A stretch of DNA of 24,447 bases from Gammaproteobacteria bacterium (GCA_012735335.1 JAAYHO010000293.1:1-24447); one strand, 5' to 3'; shown: positions 1 to 8,672, counted from the first letter of the stretch. Translations and numbers: made by a program. Notes: generated from the letters alone by a model not told the origin.

Positions 1-177
1 CGCAGGCAGCTGGAAGAGGCCGTCACCGAAACCCCGGAAGCCAGCATAGCGGTGACCATCAGCATCGGAGTGGCCCTGCTGTACGGTCACAGCATCGACA
101 GTGTTCAGGAAGCGGCGGACAAGGCGCTGTACCAGGCCAAGCACAACGGCCGCAACCAGGTCTCCCTCGCGCAGTAG
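1..177 (+). CDS. GGDEF-domain diguanylate cyclase, 3' end only
   Basis: Frame 1 is open from the window edge to TAG at 175-177 and encodes the last 58 residues of a protein. The segment contains ISIGVA followed by ADKALYQAKHNGRNQV, the typical last strand and helix of a GGDEF domain, which makes cyclic di-GMP from two GTP. The GG(D/E)EF active-site loop and any sensory domain lie outside the window, so activity and input signal cannot be judged. The gene converges on the beta-propeller gene with only 2 nt between the two stop codons. No terminator hairpin fits between them. The domain assignment is firm; the role is unknown. Confidence 0.85.
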   Translation, partial: RRQLEEAVTETPEASIAVTISIGVALLYGHSIDSVQEAADKALYQAKHNGRNQVSLAQ

Positions 178-179
178 TT

Positions 180-2030
180 TTACACTCGGCGCAGGATGAT
201 GCCTCTGTCACCTACCGCATAGACAGCACCGCTGCGGCTGGCGCAGACGGCGCGCAGGCCGAGGTCGGTGCCGCTGGTTTCCTGCTGCCACTGGCCGTTT
301 TTCAGACGCATGATGCGGCCGCGGGTGCCGACTGCCCAGGCCCGGTCCGGGCCGGTGCCGGAGATGCTCAGCAGGTCGTCGCGCAGGCGGGTGGGTTGCA
401 GTTGCCAGCGCTGGCCGTTGAAGTGGGCCAGGCTGCCGGACAGGCCCACCGCGTAGATGTCGTCCAGCTCCGGGCCCCAGATGCTGTAGAGGAAGTTCTC
501 GGTGCCGACGTTGAACTCCGCCCAGTCCCGGCCGTTGTAGCGCAGTACCAGACCGAAGTCACCGACCGCCAGCAGGCGGTCCTGGCCCCAGCCGTACAGA
601 CCATAGAGTGCCGACTGGGTACCGCTGGGCATGCGTTTCCAGCCCAGGCCGTCGTAGTGCAGGATCAGGCCTTCGTCACCCACCGCATAGAGGTCGTCCG
701 GGGCGCTGCCCCACAGGCCGAGGATGGTCAGGTCCAGGTGCAGGTCGTAGTGCAGTTGCCAGTCGCTGCCGTCATAGCGGTAGATGCGCCCGTGCTGACC
801 GGCGGCGAACAGGCCGTTGCCGGTATCCCACAGGCAGTGCACGTTGAGTTCGCTGGGGGCGGGCAGGGCGCGCCACTGGTCACCTTCCAGCACCAGTACG
901 GTACCGGCCTCGCCGCAGGCGTAGCAGGTGCCGTCGACACCTTCATGGATGCCCCACAGCTGGCGCTTGCCGGTACTGATCATGGGTTGCCAGCGGCTCT
1001 GCTCCCTGGCTGCGGCGGGGGCGGCCAGGGCGGCGGTGAAGTTGACTGCGGCGGTCATGATGCTGCCGAAGTCGCCCACCGCCAGCGCCTCACCGGTGGG
1101 CAGGGTGATGATATCCATCAGGTCATGGATGCTGTTGCTCTCCAGCCGGTTGAGCTGCAGGCCCTTGAGGTAGAACAGGTGGCCCTGGTCGCCGACCATC
1201 AGCACGCCGTCCTTGTAGGCCTTGAGTGAGCGCAGGCGCGGCATCGGGGTGTCGAAGGTCAGGGTCTGGAACTTGCCCTGACGGTAGCGCACCAGCTCGC
1301 CGCGAAAGCCACCGGGATCGACGAAGTAGCGCCCACCGGCCAGCAGCAGCTCGTCCTCGCCGGTCAGCAGCAGGGCCTGGAAGCCGGAGCCGAAGGGGCA
1401 GTCCAGCGCCAGCCAGCGGCCATCCACATCGCGCATCAGCACGGTGCCATCACCGCCGGCGGCGTAGACCCTGCCGTTGGCGGCGCAGGCCACTGCACGC
1501 AGGTTGGCCCGGGTCGGGGAGACTTCCTGATGCCAGTCACTGCCATCGAAGTGCAGGATGAGGCCGTCGTCACCCACCGCCCAGGCCTGGCCCTGTTCGT
1601 TGCCGTCGATGGCGAACAGCGGGGTGTTTTCCACGCAGGCGGCGAAGCGGCCATTGTCATCGACGATGGCGCCCCGGCGCTGCTGCCACTGGTCGCCGTC
1701 GAAATGCAGTACGGTGCCCATCCAGCCCACCGCGATCAGCTGGTCGGCGCGGTTGCCCCAGATGCCGTGCAGCGGCAGTTGAGTGGGTACGGACTGGCGT
1801 TGCCACTGGGGGCTGCTATCGTCGCTGGCACCGGTGTAGCGCAGCACCATGCCCTCGTCGCCGACCACGAACACTTCGCCGTCTCCGGCCCAGCCGGACC
1901 AGAGCACATCACCATCACCAGCCCCGACTTCGGGTACCCGACGCCAGGGCGCGCGCTGGGGTGCCTGGTCATCGCCACCGAGCAGTTGACGGAAAAACTG
2001 GCGGCGCTCGGCGTTGGGGGCCTGGGTCAT
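180..2030 (-). CDS. 14-repeat beta-propeller protein, last gene of the Ddh-like operon
   Basis: This 616-residue protein is built almost wholly of repeats of about 40 residues of the form L-x-x-[IL]-W ... YAVG-D-x-G-x-[IL]-L-H-[YF]-D-G ... W. I count 14 units (for example WAVGDDGLILHFDG and YAVGDEGLILHYDG), which would give two seven-bladed propellers. The repeat resembles BNR/YCF48-like propellers; I do not recognise a named family. The N-terminus has ERRQFFRQLLGG at residues 8-19, like a twin-arginine motif, but a charged stretch follows instead of a hydrophobic one, so export is unlikely and a cytoplasmic location is inferred. A GAGG ribosome site precedes the ATG by about 9 nt. It lies 36 nt after the Mrp-like gene, so co-transcription is likely. 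Possible roles are scaffold or assembly factor for the molybdoenzyme. Confidence 0.8.
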   Translation of the reverse strand: MTQAPNAERRQFFRQLLGGDDQAPQRAPWRRVPEVGAGDGDVLWSGWAGDGEVFVVGDEGMVLRYTGASDDSSPQWQRQSVPTQLPLHGIWGNRADQLIAVGWMGTVLHFDGDQWQQRRGAIVDDNGRFAACVENTPLFAIDGNEQGQAWAVGDDGLILHFDGSDWHQEVSPTRANLRAVACAANGRVYAAGGDGTVLMRDVDGRWLALDCPFGSGFQALLLTGEDELLLAGGRYFVDPGGFRGELVRYRQGKFQTLTFDTPMPRLRSLKAYKDGVLMVGDQGHLFYLKGLQLNRLESNSIHDLMDIITLPTGEALAVGDFGSIMTAAVNFTAALAAPAAAREQSRWQPMISTGKRQLWGIHEGVDGTCYACGEAGTVLVLEGDQWRALPAPSELNVHCLWDTGNGLFAAGQHGRIYRYDGSDWQLHYDLHLDLTILGLWGSAPDDLYAVGDEGLILHYDGLGWKRMPSGTQSALYGLYGWGQDRLLAVGDFGLVLRYNGRDWAEFNVGTENFLYSIWGPELDDIYAVGLSGSLAHFNGQRWQLQPTRLRDDLLSISGTGPDRAWAVGTRGRIMRLKNGQWQQETSGTDLGLRAVCASRSGAVYAVGDRGIILRRV

Positions 2031-2066
2031 GGTTTGAATCCTCGAAGATGAAAGTGTCGCTGGCGG

Positions 2067-3173
2067 TCAGTGCTGGTTGCCGCTGTCGTCGGGGCGGGCC
2101 TGACCGAGCAGGCTGCTCAGTTCGGCGCGCAGGGCATCACGTTGCTCGGCAGGTACAGCCGCCAGCGCGGCCTCGATATCCGCTGTGCCCTGTTGCCCCT
2201 GGTGCAGGCTCTGCAATGAATGGGCTGCGGCGGCGGCAAAGCTGTCCCGGGCCTGGTCGATGCAGGCCTGGACCGCTGGCATGAAGGCCCGCGCCTCGAT
2301 GCTGTCCGGCTCGGCCAGCACGATCGGCTGGCCACGGTCGGAGCCGCTGGCCAGTGCCGGTGACAGGGGGATCTGGGTCAGCGAGCTGACCCCGGCCTGG
2401 TCCAGTGCCTCGGCCAGATGGGCCCGGGGGAACAGGTGGAACTCACCACCGCAGTGCGGGCAGGTGACACCGGCCATGTTCTCCACCACACCGAGCAGCG
2501 GCATGCCGCGCTCCTGACAGAAACGGATGGCCTTGAGGCTGTCCATCAGCGCCACTTCCTGGGGCGTGGTGGCGAGCAGGGCGGCGACGTCGTGGCCTTC
2601 CAGCAGATCCGACAGGGTGATCAGCTCGTTGCCGGTGCCCGGCGGCATGTCGATCACCAGAAAATCCAGCGGGCCCCAGTCGAAGGAGCCGATCAGGTGG
2701 TGCATGAAGTCGTGCTTGTAGGCGTCGCGCCAGACGATCGGGGTGTCGTCGGTTTCCATCATGAAGGCCAGCGAGCCGACCCGGATCGGCTGCTGCAGCG
2801 CCGGATGGGTGAAGGCCAGGGTGCTGAGCCCCTGCTGGTTGATGCGTACCCGTTCGCCGACGAAGCCGAAGAAGCGGCTCTGGTTGGGGCCGTGGATGTC
2901 CGCATCGGCGACGCCGACCCGGTAGCCCCGGGCAGCCAGTCCGGCAGCCAGGTTGGCCGAGACGGTGCTTTTGCCGACCCCGCCCTTGTTGGCCATGACC
3001 ATGATGATCTGGCCGATCTGCTCCAGCCGGGATTCAAGCACGCGTTTCTCGTGGTGGCCCTTGTCCAGCCGACATTCCGGCTCCTGCGGGCAGAACTGGC
3101 AGGCGTGGCCGCGACCACAGTCCTCCGGCTTCAGCGCCAGCGGGTCGTGGGGGTGGAAATGGGAAACCGACAT
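2067..3173 (-). CDS. Mrp/Nbp35-type P-loop ATPase, probable Fe-S carrier
   Basis: This 368-residue protein is of the Mrp/ApbC/Nbp35 group of SIMIBI ATPases that carry and deliver iron-sulfur clusters. It has the deviant Walker A KGGVGKST (residues 63-70), a DADIHGPNQ switch (90-97), the IDMPPGTGNE switch II (174-183), and the CPHC pair (C238, C241) that binds the bridging cluster in Mrp dimers. Unusually, the N-terminus carries four cysteines (C19, C25, C28, C34). Their CX2CX5C end recalls the N-terminal 4Fe-4S motif of eukaryotic Nbp35, which bacterial Mrp normally lacks. The last 60 or so residues form an Ala/Gln-rich helical tail. An AGGAG site precedes the ATG. The gene starts 26 nt after the gamma subunit, suggesting service to that enzyme's Fe-S clusters. 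The family is clear; the client is inferred. Confidence 0.9.
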   Translation of the reverse strand: MSVSHFHPHDPLALKPEDCGRGHACQFCPQEPECRLDKGHHEKRVLESRLEQIGQIIMVMANKGGVGKSTVSANLAAGLAARGYRVGVADADIHGPNQSRFFGFVGERVRINQQGLSTLAFTHPALQQPIRVGSLAFMMETDDTPIVWRDAYKHDFMHHLIGSFDWGPLDFLVIDMPPGTGNELITLSDLLEGHDVAALLATTPQEVALMDSLKAIRFCQERGMPLLGVVENMAGVTCPHCGGEFHLFPRAHLAEALDQAGVSSLTQIPLSPALASGSDRGQPIVLAEPDSIEARAFMPAVQACIDQARDSFAAAAAHSLQSLHQGQQGTADIEAALAAVPAEQRDALRAELSSLLGQARPDDSGNQH

Positions 3174-3199
3174 GACTACTCCTGTTGGGCGGACGCGGG

Positions 3200-3988
3200 T
3201 CAGCCTTTATTGCCGTCGCTGGTATCGAGCATGATCCAGGTGTGGGTGATGCGCTTGTTGCCGTCGCGCTCATGGTCTTCACCCTGCCACACGGCAAAGG
3301 ATACCGGTACCGGGCCCTTGCTGAAATCGATCTCGTGCTTGTCGGCCGGGGCCAGCGGGCGGGACATGACTACCTGCCATTCGCTGTCCAGCTCGATCTG
3401 TTTGATCAGGTGCTTGCTGTCTCCGGAAACACTCTGCTCGGGCAGGCTGGTGGTACTGCCGAAGCCCCCGGCGGCGAGGTTCTGCACCGCATTGGTGTCG
3501 GCCCGCCAGTACCAGATGTTGACCGGCTTTTCCGGGCCGCTGCCCATCATGTAGGAGGTGTCCGCGCCATTCAGGGCGTACTGCACCGCCACACCATCGG
3601 GGAACTCATCCACACTGTTGTCAGTGTTGGCGCTGGGGTCCTTCCAGTACAGGCGTACATAGAAGCGCTCGCCGGTGCGGGCGACCTGGAAGTAGATGTG
3701 CTTGCTGCGCATGGCGCCATCGGCAAAGCGCAGGCTGACCGACTGGTGCACCGGCGGGGCCGGGTGCAGGTGGGTGCGGTAGACCGGCAGGCGCGACCAG
3801 ATCAGGTCGTCCGGGTCGTTCTGGTTGCGCAGGTAGATCTGCCCGGGGATGCGCTCGACCTTGATGGTGTCGCCGGGCTTGATCTCGGCCACGTTGGGGT
3901 TGGCCTCCTGGTGCTCGGCCAGCGCGACCGAGGCGCTGAAGGTCAGTGCCAGGGCCAGGGAGCTTCGCAGTATGGATTGCAGATTCAT
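3200..3988 (-). CDS. ddhC: Heme-b gamma subunit of a Ddh/Ebd-type molybdoenzyme
   Basis: This 262-residue precursor has a Sec signal peptide (hydrophobic LALALTFSAS, probable cleavage after VALA, residue 24). It matches the ethylbenzene-dehydrogenase-related family, which binds one heme b through Met and Lys in the periplasm and passes electrons between the Fe-S subunit and an external carrier. The likely ligand regions are M147/M148 just before PVNIWYWRAD and K245 in GNKRITHTW near the C-terminus, by analogy with EbdC. The ATG at 3988 is preceded by AAGGAG at good spacing and gives the signal peptide; the open frame extends 32 codons further without support. It follows the chaperone gene by 46 nt, giving the A-B-D-C order of ddh, ser and clr operons. 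Substrate-specific naming depends on the catalytic subunit. Confidence 0.85.
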   Translation of the reverse strand: MNLQSILRSSLALALTFSASVALAEHQEANPNVAEIKPGDTIKVERIPGQIYLRNQNDPDDLIWSRLPVYRTHLHPAPPVHQSVSLRFADGAMRSKHIYFQVARTGERFYVRLYWKDPSANTDNSVDEFPDGVAVQYALNGADTSYMMGSGPEKPVNIWYWRADTNAVQNLAAGGFGSTTSLPEQSVSGDSKHLIKQIELDSEWQVVMSRPLAPADKHEIDFSKGPVPVSFAVWQGEDHERDGNKRITHTWIMLDTSDGNKG

Positions 3989-4034
3989 GGTCAATCTCCT
4001 TGCAGGGGCAGCGCGCCCCGTTGGCGTCGGCCGG

Positions 4035-4772
4035 TCAGTCCCACAGCGGACGCGCATCGGCAGCGGAATCGGTGTTGGCAGCATTGGGCTGCGGGCAGGG
4101 GCCGACCTGGGCTTCCAGTTCGGCCTGCTGCTGCGCTACCCAGTCGGGCAGCACCTGGATCAGCTGGGCCAGGGTCTGGTTCAGACCCTGCTCCCGGGCC
4201 TTGCCGAAGCTCTCGCGGGTGGCGCACAGCAGCGGCTGCAGGTAGCGGGCGATGAAGTCCCGCTGGGCCCGTCTATAGGGACTGGGGTCGCGCTCGTTGA
4301 CCAGCGCCTCCTGCTCCAGATGACAGAGCAGGCTGCAGAACTCGAGCATGGCCACCAGATGGTCCGGTTCCTCGTTGTGGCCCTCGTCGCCCTGGGCGGC
4401 CTGCAGGCCGAAGTGGCGGTAGAAGGCCTGCACGTTGAGCAGGAAGCTGCCCGGGGTCAGGCCGCCGAGCAGATGCTCGTGGGCGCTGGCCAGCAGCGGC
4501 ACCCGCGGACGGCCCCGGCGGCCCTGCAGAAAGGTATCGGTATAACCGACCTGCAGGGCGACCAGATCCGGACTGGAGGGCAGCAGCGGCCAGCGCTCCC
4601 CCGTCAGGGTCTGCCAGGCGGGGGCCAGTGCGCTGTGCACCCGGCCTTCCTCCATGGCCTGCTGGGTTTCCTCCAGCGGGTAGCCGAACAGGGCGGCGGC
4701 CAGCCGGTAGACGGTCTCCCGCGCGGCCAGCCGATCGCTGTCGGCGGGCAGGGCGGCGGCGGTCTGGGTCAT
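4035..4772 (-). CDS. ddhD: NarJ/TorD-like chaperone for the molybdoenzyme
   Basis: This 245-residue, largely helical cytoplasmic protein has no signal peptide or cysteine cluster. It resembles the TorD/DmsD/NarJ family of redox-enzyme maturation proteins, which bind the Tat leader and apo-form of the catalytic subunit until Moco is inserted. Visible family-like stretches are the early YRLAAALFGYPLEE and the PDHLVAMLEFCSLLCHLEQEAL helix around the middle. I chose the ATG at 4772 because a GGGAGAG site lies just upstream. A TTG at 4790 in the same frame would overlap the stop of the B-subunit gene and is less likely. Its position between subunits B and C is the diagnostic D position in ddhABDC, serABDC and clrABDC operons. 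The protein is absent from the mature enzyme in those systems. Confidence 0.85.
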   Translation of the reverse strand: MTQTAAALPADSDRLAARETVYRLAAALFGYPLEETQQAMEEGRVHSALAPAWQTLTGERWPLLPSSPDLVALQVGYTDTFLQGRRGRPRVPLLASAHEHLLGGLTPGSFLLNVQAFYRHFGLQAAQGDEGHNEEPDHLVAMLEFCSLLCHLEQEALVNERDPSPYRRAQRDFIARYLQPLLCATRESFGKAREQGLNQTLAQLIQVLPDWVAQQQAELEAQVGPCPQPNAANTDSAADARPLWD

Positions 4773-4786
4773 GACATCTCTCCCGC

Positions 4787-5767
4787 TCAACTGAGCTTGA
4801 ACATCTCGGCGTGCTTGAAGCCGATCAGGGTGTCCATCAGCTCGCTGTCCCGGCCTTCGGCCTTGGCCTGACGCTCCCGGGCCAGGGTGGCCAGAGCCTC
4901 ACCGGTGGTCGGGCCGAACAGGCTTTCCAGGTATTCCAGCGGAATGCGTTGCTCGCCGGTGTCGCGGCCCTCGGAGTCGTATTTCGACGGCGAGGTCGGC
5001 GGCACGTAGAACACGTTGGGCTGGGTGCCCCATTCGGCGTGCAGTGGCAGCGCTACCTTGTACTTCTCCACCAGCAGGTGGATGGGACCTTCCTCATCGT
5101 CGCGGTAGCCGATCCAGCGGATGCGGCCGACGCACTGCTGGGCGCAGGCGGTGGGCAGGCCCTTCTCGATGCGCGGGTAGCAGAAGATGCACTTCTCCGA
5201 CTTGGAGATCTCCTCGTTGAAGTAGACCTTCTTGTACGGGCAGGCGTTGACGCAGTAACGGTAGCCCCGGCAGCGCTCCTGGTCGACCAGTACGATGCCG
5301 TCCTCCTGGCGCTTGTAGATGGCGTTGCGCGAGCAGGCCGCCAGACAGGCCGGGTTGGCGCAGTGGTTGCACAGCCGTGGCAGGTAGAAGTAGTAACTGT
5401 TGGGATACTGGCCCTCACCCTCGTCCTCATCCCAGTTGGGACCCCAGGTGGGTTTGACGTGGGGCCGCAGCCAGGGGTCGGTGCCGGTCATCAGGGCTTC
5501 CTGGTAGTTGTACTCCCAGGGAATGCCGTAGTCGTCCTGACTGGGCTGGCGGCCCAGGCGCAGGGCGCCGTCGGCATCGAAGCCACCGCCCATCTGTTCG
5601 TATTCACGGGGATAACCGACACCGGGCTGGCTCTCCACGTTGTTCCAGTACATGAATTCCCGGCCGTTGCGGTTGGTCCACATCAGCTTGCAGGCGGTGG
5701 AGCAGGTGTGGCAGCCGATGCACTTGTTCAGGTCCAGCACCATGCTCAGTTGGCGTTTGACAGCCAT
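4787..5767 (-). CDS. ddhB: Four-cluster Fe-S beta subunit of a Ddh-type molybdoenzyme
   Basis: This 326-residue ferredoxin-like subunit resembles NarH, DdhB and EbdB. Sixteen ligand positions form four groups: C16/C19/C22/C26; C133/C136/C141/C145; C166/Y169/C172/C176; C193/C196/C208/C212. In the third group the second cysteine is replaced by tyrosine (CRGYRYC). The corresponding tryptophan in NarH goes with a 3Fe-4S cluster, so three 4Fe-4S and one 3Fe-4S are expected. There is no signal peptide; it would be exported through Tat bound to the catalytic subunit. The ATG at 5767 has AGGAGA upstream and lies 12 nt after the stop of the catalytic gene. The subunit carries electrons between the Mo site and the heme-b subunit. 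Confidence 0.92.
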   Translation of the reverse strand: MAVKRQLSMVLDLNKCIGCHTCSTACKLMWTNRNGREFMYWNNVESQPGVGYPREYEQMGGGFDADGALRLGRQPSQDDYGIPWEYNYQEALMTGTDPWLRPHVKPTWGPNWDEDEGEGQYPNSYYFYLPRLCNHCANPACLAACSRNAIYKRQEDGIVLVDQERCRGYRYCVNACPYKKVYFNEEISKSEKCIFCYPRIEKGLPTACAQQCVGRIRWIGYRDDEEGPIHLLVEKYKVALPLHAEWGTQPNVFYVPPTSPSKYDSEGRDTGEQRIPLEYLESLFGPTTGEALATLARERQAKAEGRDSELMDTLIGFKHAEMFKLS

Positions 5768-5779
5768 GGCAATCTCCTC

Positions 5780-8551
5780 TTAAACCGTCCGCGGATCGGC
5801 AATGTCTTCGGGCTTGGCCAGCTCGATATCGAAGCTCGATTCGTGCAACAGCTGGTTGGCGTTCCACATGGCGTACTTGTAGGTCAAATGGCCCCAGCCC
5901 CCGACCAGTTCCAGCGGTTGCAGGAAGGTGGCCATGGCATTGTTCATCGGCTTGCGGTGGATGTACTGGTGCGGCTCCCAGCCGTGTTCCATCATGATTG
6001 AGTGCTTGGGAATGCTCGGATAGAACTTGGCCTGGGCGAAGAAGTCACCGGTTGAGTTGTACAGGCGGACGGTATCGCCGTCCTTGATGCCGCGCTCGGC
6101 GGCCAGCTCGGGGTTGATATAGATGTTCGGCTCACCGCGCTGCAGGCGCAGCATGTACTTGTTGCTGCGCCAGTTGGAGTGGATGCCCCAGCGGGTGTGC
6201 GGCGAGTAGAAGTGCAGCGGGTATTTCGACGCTTCCGGGCCACCGTACAGGCGGGCGGTGGGCACCGTGGACTTGAGCTTCATGAACCGTGGGTGGTCGA
6301 CGTAGAAGGTCACCCGCCCGGTCAGGGTGTCATAGGGCTTCTTGTCGGCGGTCTGGGCGACGAAGGGGTTGTAGGGTTCGTCCTTGAGCAGCGGCTGGTT
6401 GCCACCGGCATGCTCGTTCATGACGATGAAGCCGCGCTCGCCTGCCTCTTCCAGCGACACGCCACCGAATTCCGGTGAATTCTCGACGATATAGCGGGCC
6501 ACATCCATTTCGGTGGCGAGTTCACCGTTGCGGGTGAAATCGTCGTGAATGGTATGCAGGTCCCGGGTCACGTCGCCGTCCTGAATCGGACCGATGCCCC
6601 GGGCAATGGCGCGCTCCTGAATCTTTTTGGTCAGCAGCACCAGGATATCCCAGTCCGGCTTGCACTCCCCGACCGGCTCGACCGAGCGGGTGAACACGTT
6701 GCAGAAGCGGTGATAGCCCTGGGTGCGCAGGTCCCATGCCTCATAGTGGCTGGCGGCGGGCAGCACGTAGTCGGCCCATTCGGCGGTGGAGTCCATGCGC
6801 ACGTTGATGCAGGCAAACAGCTCGCTGGCCTGGCGCAGGTGCTCCTCGCGGTACTTGTCGGCAAACTTGTTGCGGCGGAAGGTGTTATCAGCGATCGAGA
6901 TCATGCCCTTGATTTCGCCGTAATAGGGCATCCAGCCCTCGTCCAGCGACTCCTGGATCATCTCTTCCATCTCGTCCAGATCGAAGCCCACACGCTTTTT
7001 CAGCTTGGCATTATCGAAGTGCTTGCGCGCCCCTTCCATCATGCCACCACGCAGGAACTCGCCCAGACCGCCCGGCTCGTAGCGCGCGGACTTCTTGCCC
7101 TCGAAGGTGGCCACCTCGGTCCACAGCGGATGATTCCAGGCTACCCAGGAGGTATCCAGACCGCCGGTGCGGCCGCCATGGCCGGTCAGTGCCAGCGCCA
7201 GTGCATAGCTCCAGCAGGTGTACAGGCAGTTGGAATAGCTGGAGGTGATATAGCCGAGCATGACGATGGCTTTTTTCGCCTTGGCCATGTGCCGGGCTTC
7301 CTGACGCACCACATCCGGGTGGATATTGGTGGTCTTGAAGGTGTTCTCGGGCTTGAACCTGGCGGCCTCGAGCTTGACCTGCTCGAACACCGTGGTGACC
7401 TTGATACCGTCAACGGTGAACTGGCCTTCCAGCGCCGGATCGACACCGTCGAGCCTGATGGTCTTCTCCTCGCTGCCCATGGAGCCCTTGGCCTTGACCG
7501 CCTGCTGGCTGTTCAGGTCCCAGTGGTAGAACACCTCGTCGCTGCCGCCTTCGACCAGATCGGACTCGCGCAGCAGCTTCTTGTTGTCCACTCGCACCAG
7601 CATCGGCAGGTCGGTCTGTTCCTTCATGAAGTCCGGCTGATAGAGCTTTTCCTCAAGAATGACGTTGACCAGCGACATGGCGAAGAAGGGGTCGGTGCCT
7701 TGGTTGATCGGCATCCACAGGTCGGTGTGGATGGCGCTGGGGTTGTAGTCCGGCGAGGTGCTGGTGATCCGTGCGCCGTTGTACTTGGCTTCCCAGATGT
7801 AGTGCGCGTCGGGAATCCGCGTGGCGTTGGGGTTGATCATGCCGAGCAGGATGTAGTCGGCGTCGAACCAGCCATCCGAGGTAAAGCTTTCCAGCGGCGT
7901 ACCATAGGCCAGATGGGCACCGGTGAGCAGGTCGCCGACCACGGTGAAGCCGTCCAGCTGGATACCGCCGACCAGCGAGGCAAAACGCTGACCGCCGGAC
8001 TGGCGGACCATGGTCTGGTTGCCTGAGCCCTGGTGGGTCTTGAGCTTGCCGGGGCCGTATTTCTCGAAGATATCAATCACCTTGTCGGCGATTTCTTCGG
8101 TGGCCTGATCCCAGGAAATACGCTGCCACTTGCCCTCGCCGCGCTCACCGGCGCGCTTGAGCGGGTAACGTAGGCGGTCGGCTTCGTACATGGCAGTGGA
8201 GTGGATGGCGCCCTTCTGGCAACCACGGGGGTTGGCATCCGGGACGTTGGGGTTGACCTGGGGATACTTGGCGATCTGCTCCTCGCGGATGACGATGCCG
8301 TCCTTGACATAGACGTTCCAGGCGCAGTTACCCATGCAGTTGATGCAGTGGGCGGCATGGCCGACGCTGTCCCAGGTCCATTCGTTGCGGTACAGGTCTT
8401 CCCAGCTGCGATAGGGATACTCGCTGGCCAGGGTGTCGCCGACCGGCTCCAGCCGGTTGAGCGACCAGACCTTGCCACTGACCATGGCCCCGGCACTGGT
8501 GGCCCCCAGGCCTTTCAGGAAGTCACGCCGCTTGAGCTTCCACATACCCAT
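5780..8551 (-). CDS. ddhA: Mo-bisMGD catalytic subunit, type II DMSO reductase family, DMS dehydrogenase-like
   Basis: This 923-residue precursor starts at the ATG at 8551, which has GAGGAGA upstream and places a Tat leader at the N-terminus (KRRDFLKG, residues 7-14, then a short hydrophobic run). The FS0 cluster motif is H68, C72, C76 and C111 (in HCINCMGNCAW and NPRGCQKG), with His as first ligand as in type II enzymes. D207 in VVGDLLTG aligns with the aspartate Mo ligand of NarG/EbdA. From memory, HCINCMGNCAW, GDLxTGAHLAYG and SPHTRWGIHSNWRSNK match dimethylsulfide dehydrogenase DdhA of Rhodovulum, whereas ClrA/SerA have HSNGCVAGCAW. DdhA oxidises DMS to DMSO in the periplasm and reduces cytochrome c. 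Family assignment is very secure; the DMS substrate is inference. A chlorate, selenate or hydrocarbon substrate remains possible. Confidence 0.9.
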   Translation of the reverse strand: MGMWKLKRRDFLKGLGATSAGAMVSGKVWSLNRLEPVGDTLASEYPYRSWEDLYRNEWTWDSVGHAAHCINCMGNCAWNVYVKDGIVIREEQIAKYPQVNPNVPDANPRGCQKGAIHSTAMYEADRLRYPLKRAGERGEGKWQRISWDQATEEIADKVIDIFEKYGPGKLKTHQGSGNQTMVRQSGGQRFASLVGGIQLDGFTVVGDLLTGAHLAYGTPLESFTSDGWFDADYILLGMINPNATRIPDAHYIWEAKYNGARITSTSPDYNPSAIHTDLWMPINQGTDPFFAMSLVNVILEEKLYQPDFMKEQTDLPMLVRVDNKKLLRESDLVEGGSDEVFYHWDLNSQQAVKAKGSMGSEEKTIRLDGVDPALEGQFTVDGIKVTTVFEQVKLEAARFKPENTFKTTNIHPDVVRQEARHMAKAKKAIVMLGYITSSYSNCLYTCWSYALALALTGHGGRTGGLDTSWVAWNHPLWTEVATFEGKKSARYEPGGLGEFLRGGMMEGARKHFDNAKLKKRVGFDLDEMEEMIQESLDEGWMPYYGEIKGMISIADNTFRRNKFADKYREEHLRQASELFACINVRMDSTAEWADYVLPAASHYEAWDLRTQGYHRFCNVFTRSVEPVGECKPDWDILVLLTKKIQERAIARGIGPIQDGDVTRDLHTIHDDFTRNGELATEMDVARYIVENSPEFGGVSLEEAGERGFIVMNEHAGGNQPLLKDEPYNPFVAQTADKKPYDTLTGRVTFYVDHPRFMKLKSTVPTARLYGGPEASKYPLHFYSPHTRWGIHSNWRSNKYMLRLQRGEPNIYINPELAAERGIKDGDTVRLYNSTGDFFAQAKFYPSIPKHSIMMEHGWEPHQYIHRKPMNNAMATFLQPLELVGGWGHLTYKYAMWNANQLLHESSFDIELAKPEDIADPRTV

Positions 8552-8672
8552 AATTATCTCCTCACCACAGGTTCCGCCAACTGTTGCCGCTGACTGGAAC
8601 CGTTCTGTATTCATCGGGCCTGACGTCAATGCTGCCGGTCCTCACGGGGACCGGGCTGGCGCTGCGCTTATG

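Noticed and set aside
6545..8026. Long plus-strand open frame (493 codons) antisense to the catalytic subunit gene
   Set aside because: No recognisable domain; it is a shadow of the Ddh-like catalytic gene on the other strand.
5780..8551. Chlorate reductase (clrA) as the name for the catalytic subunit
   Set aside because: No chlorite dismutase gene and no flanking insertion sequences are present, and the FS0 motif HCINCMGNCAW differs from the HSNGCVAGCAW I recall for ClrA/SerA. Not excluded by experiment.
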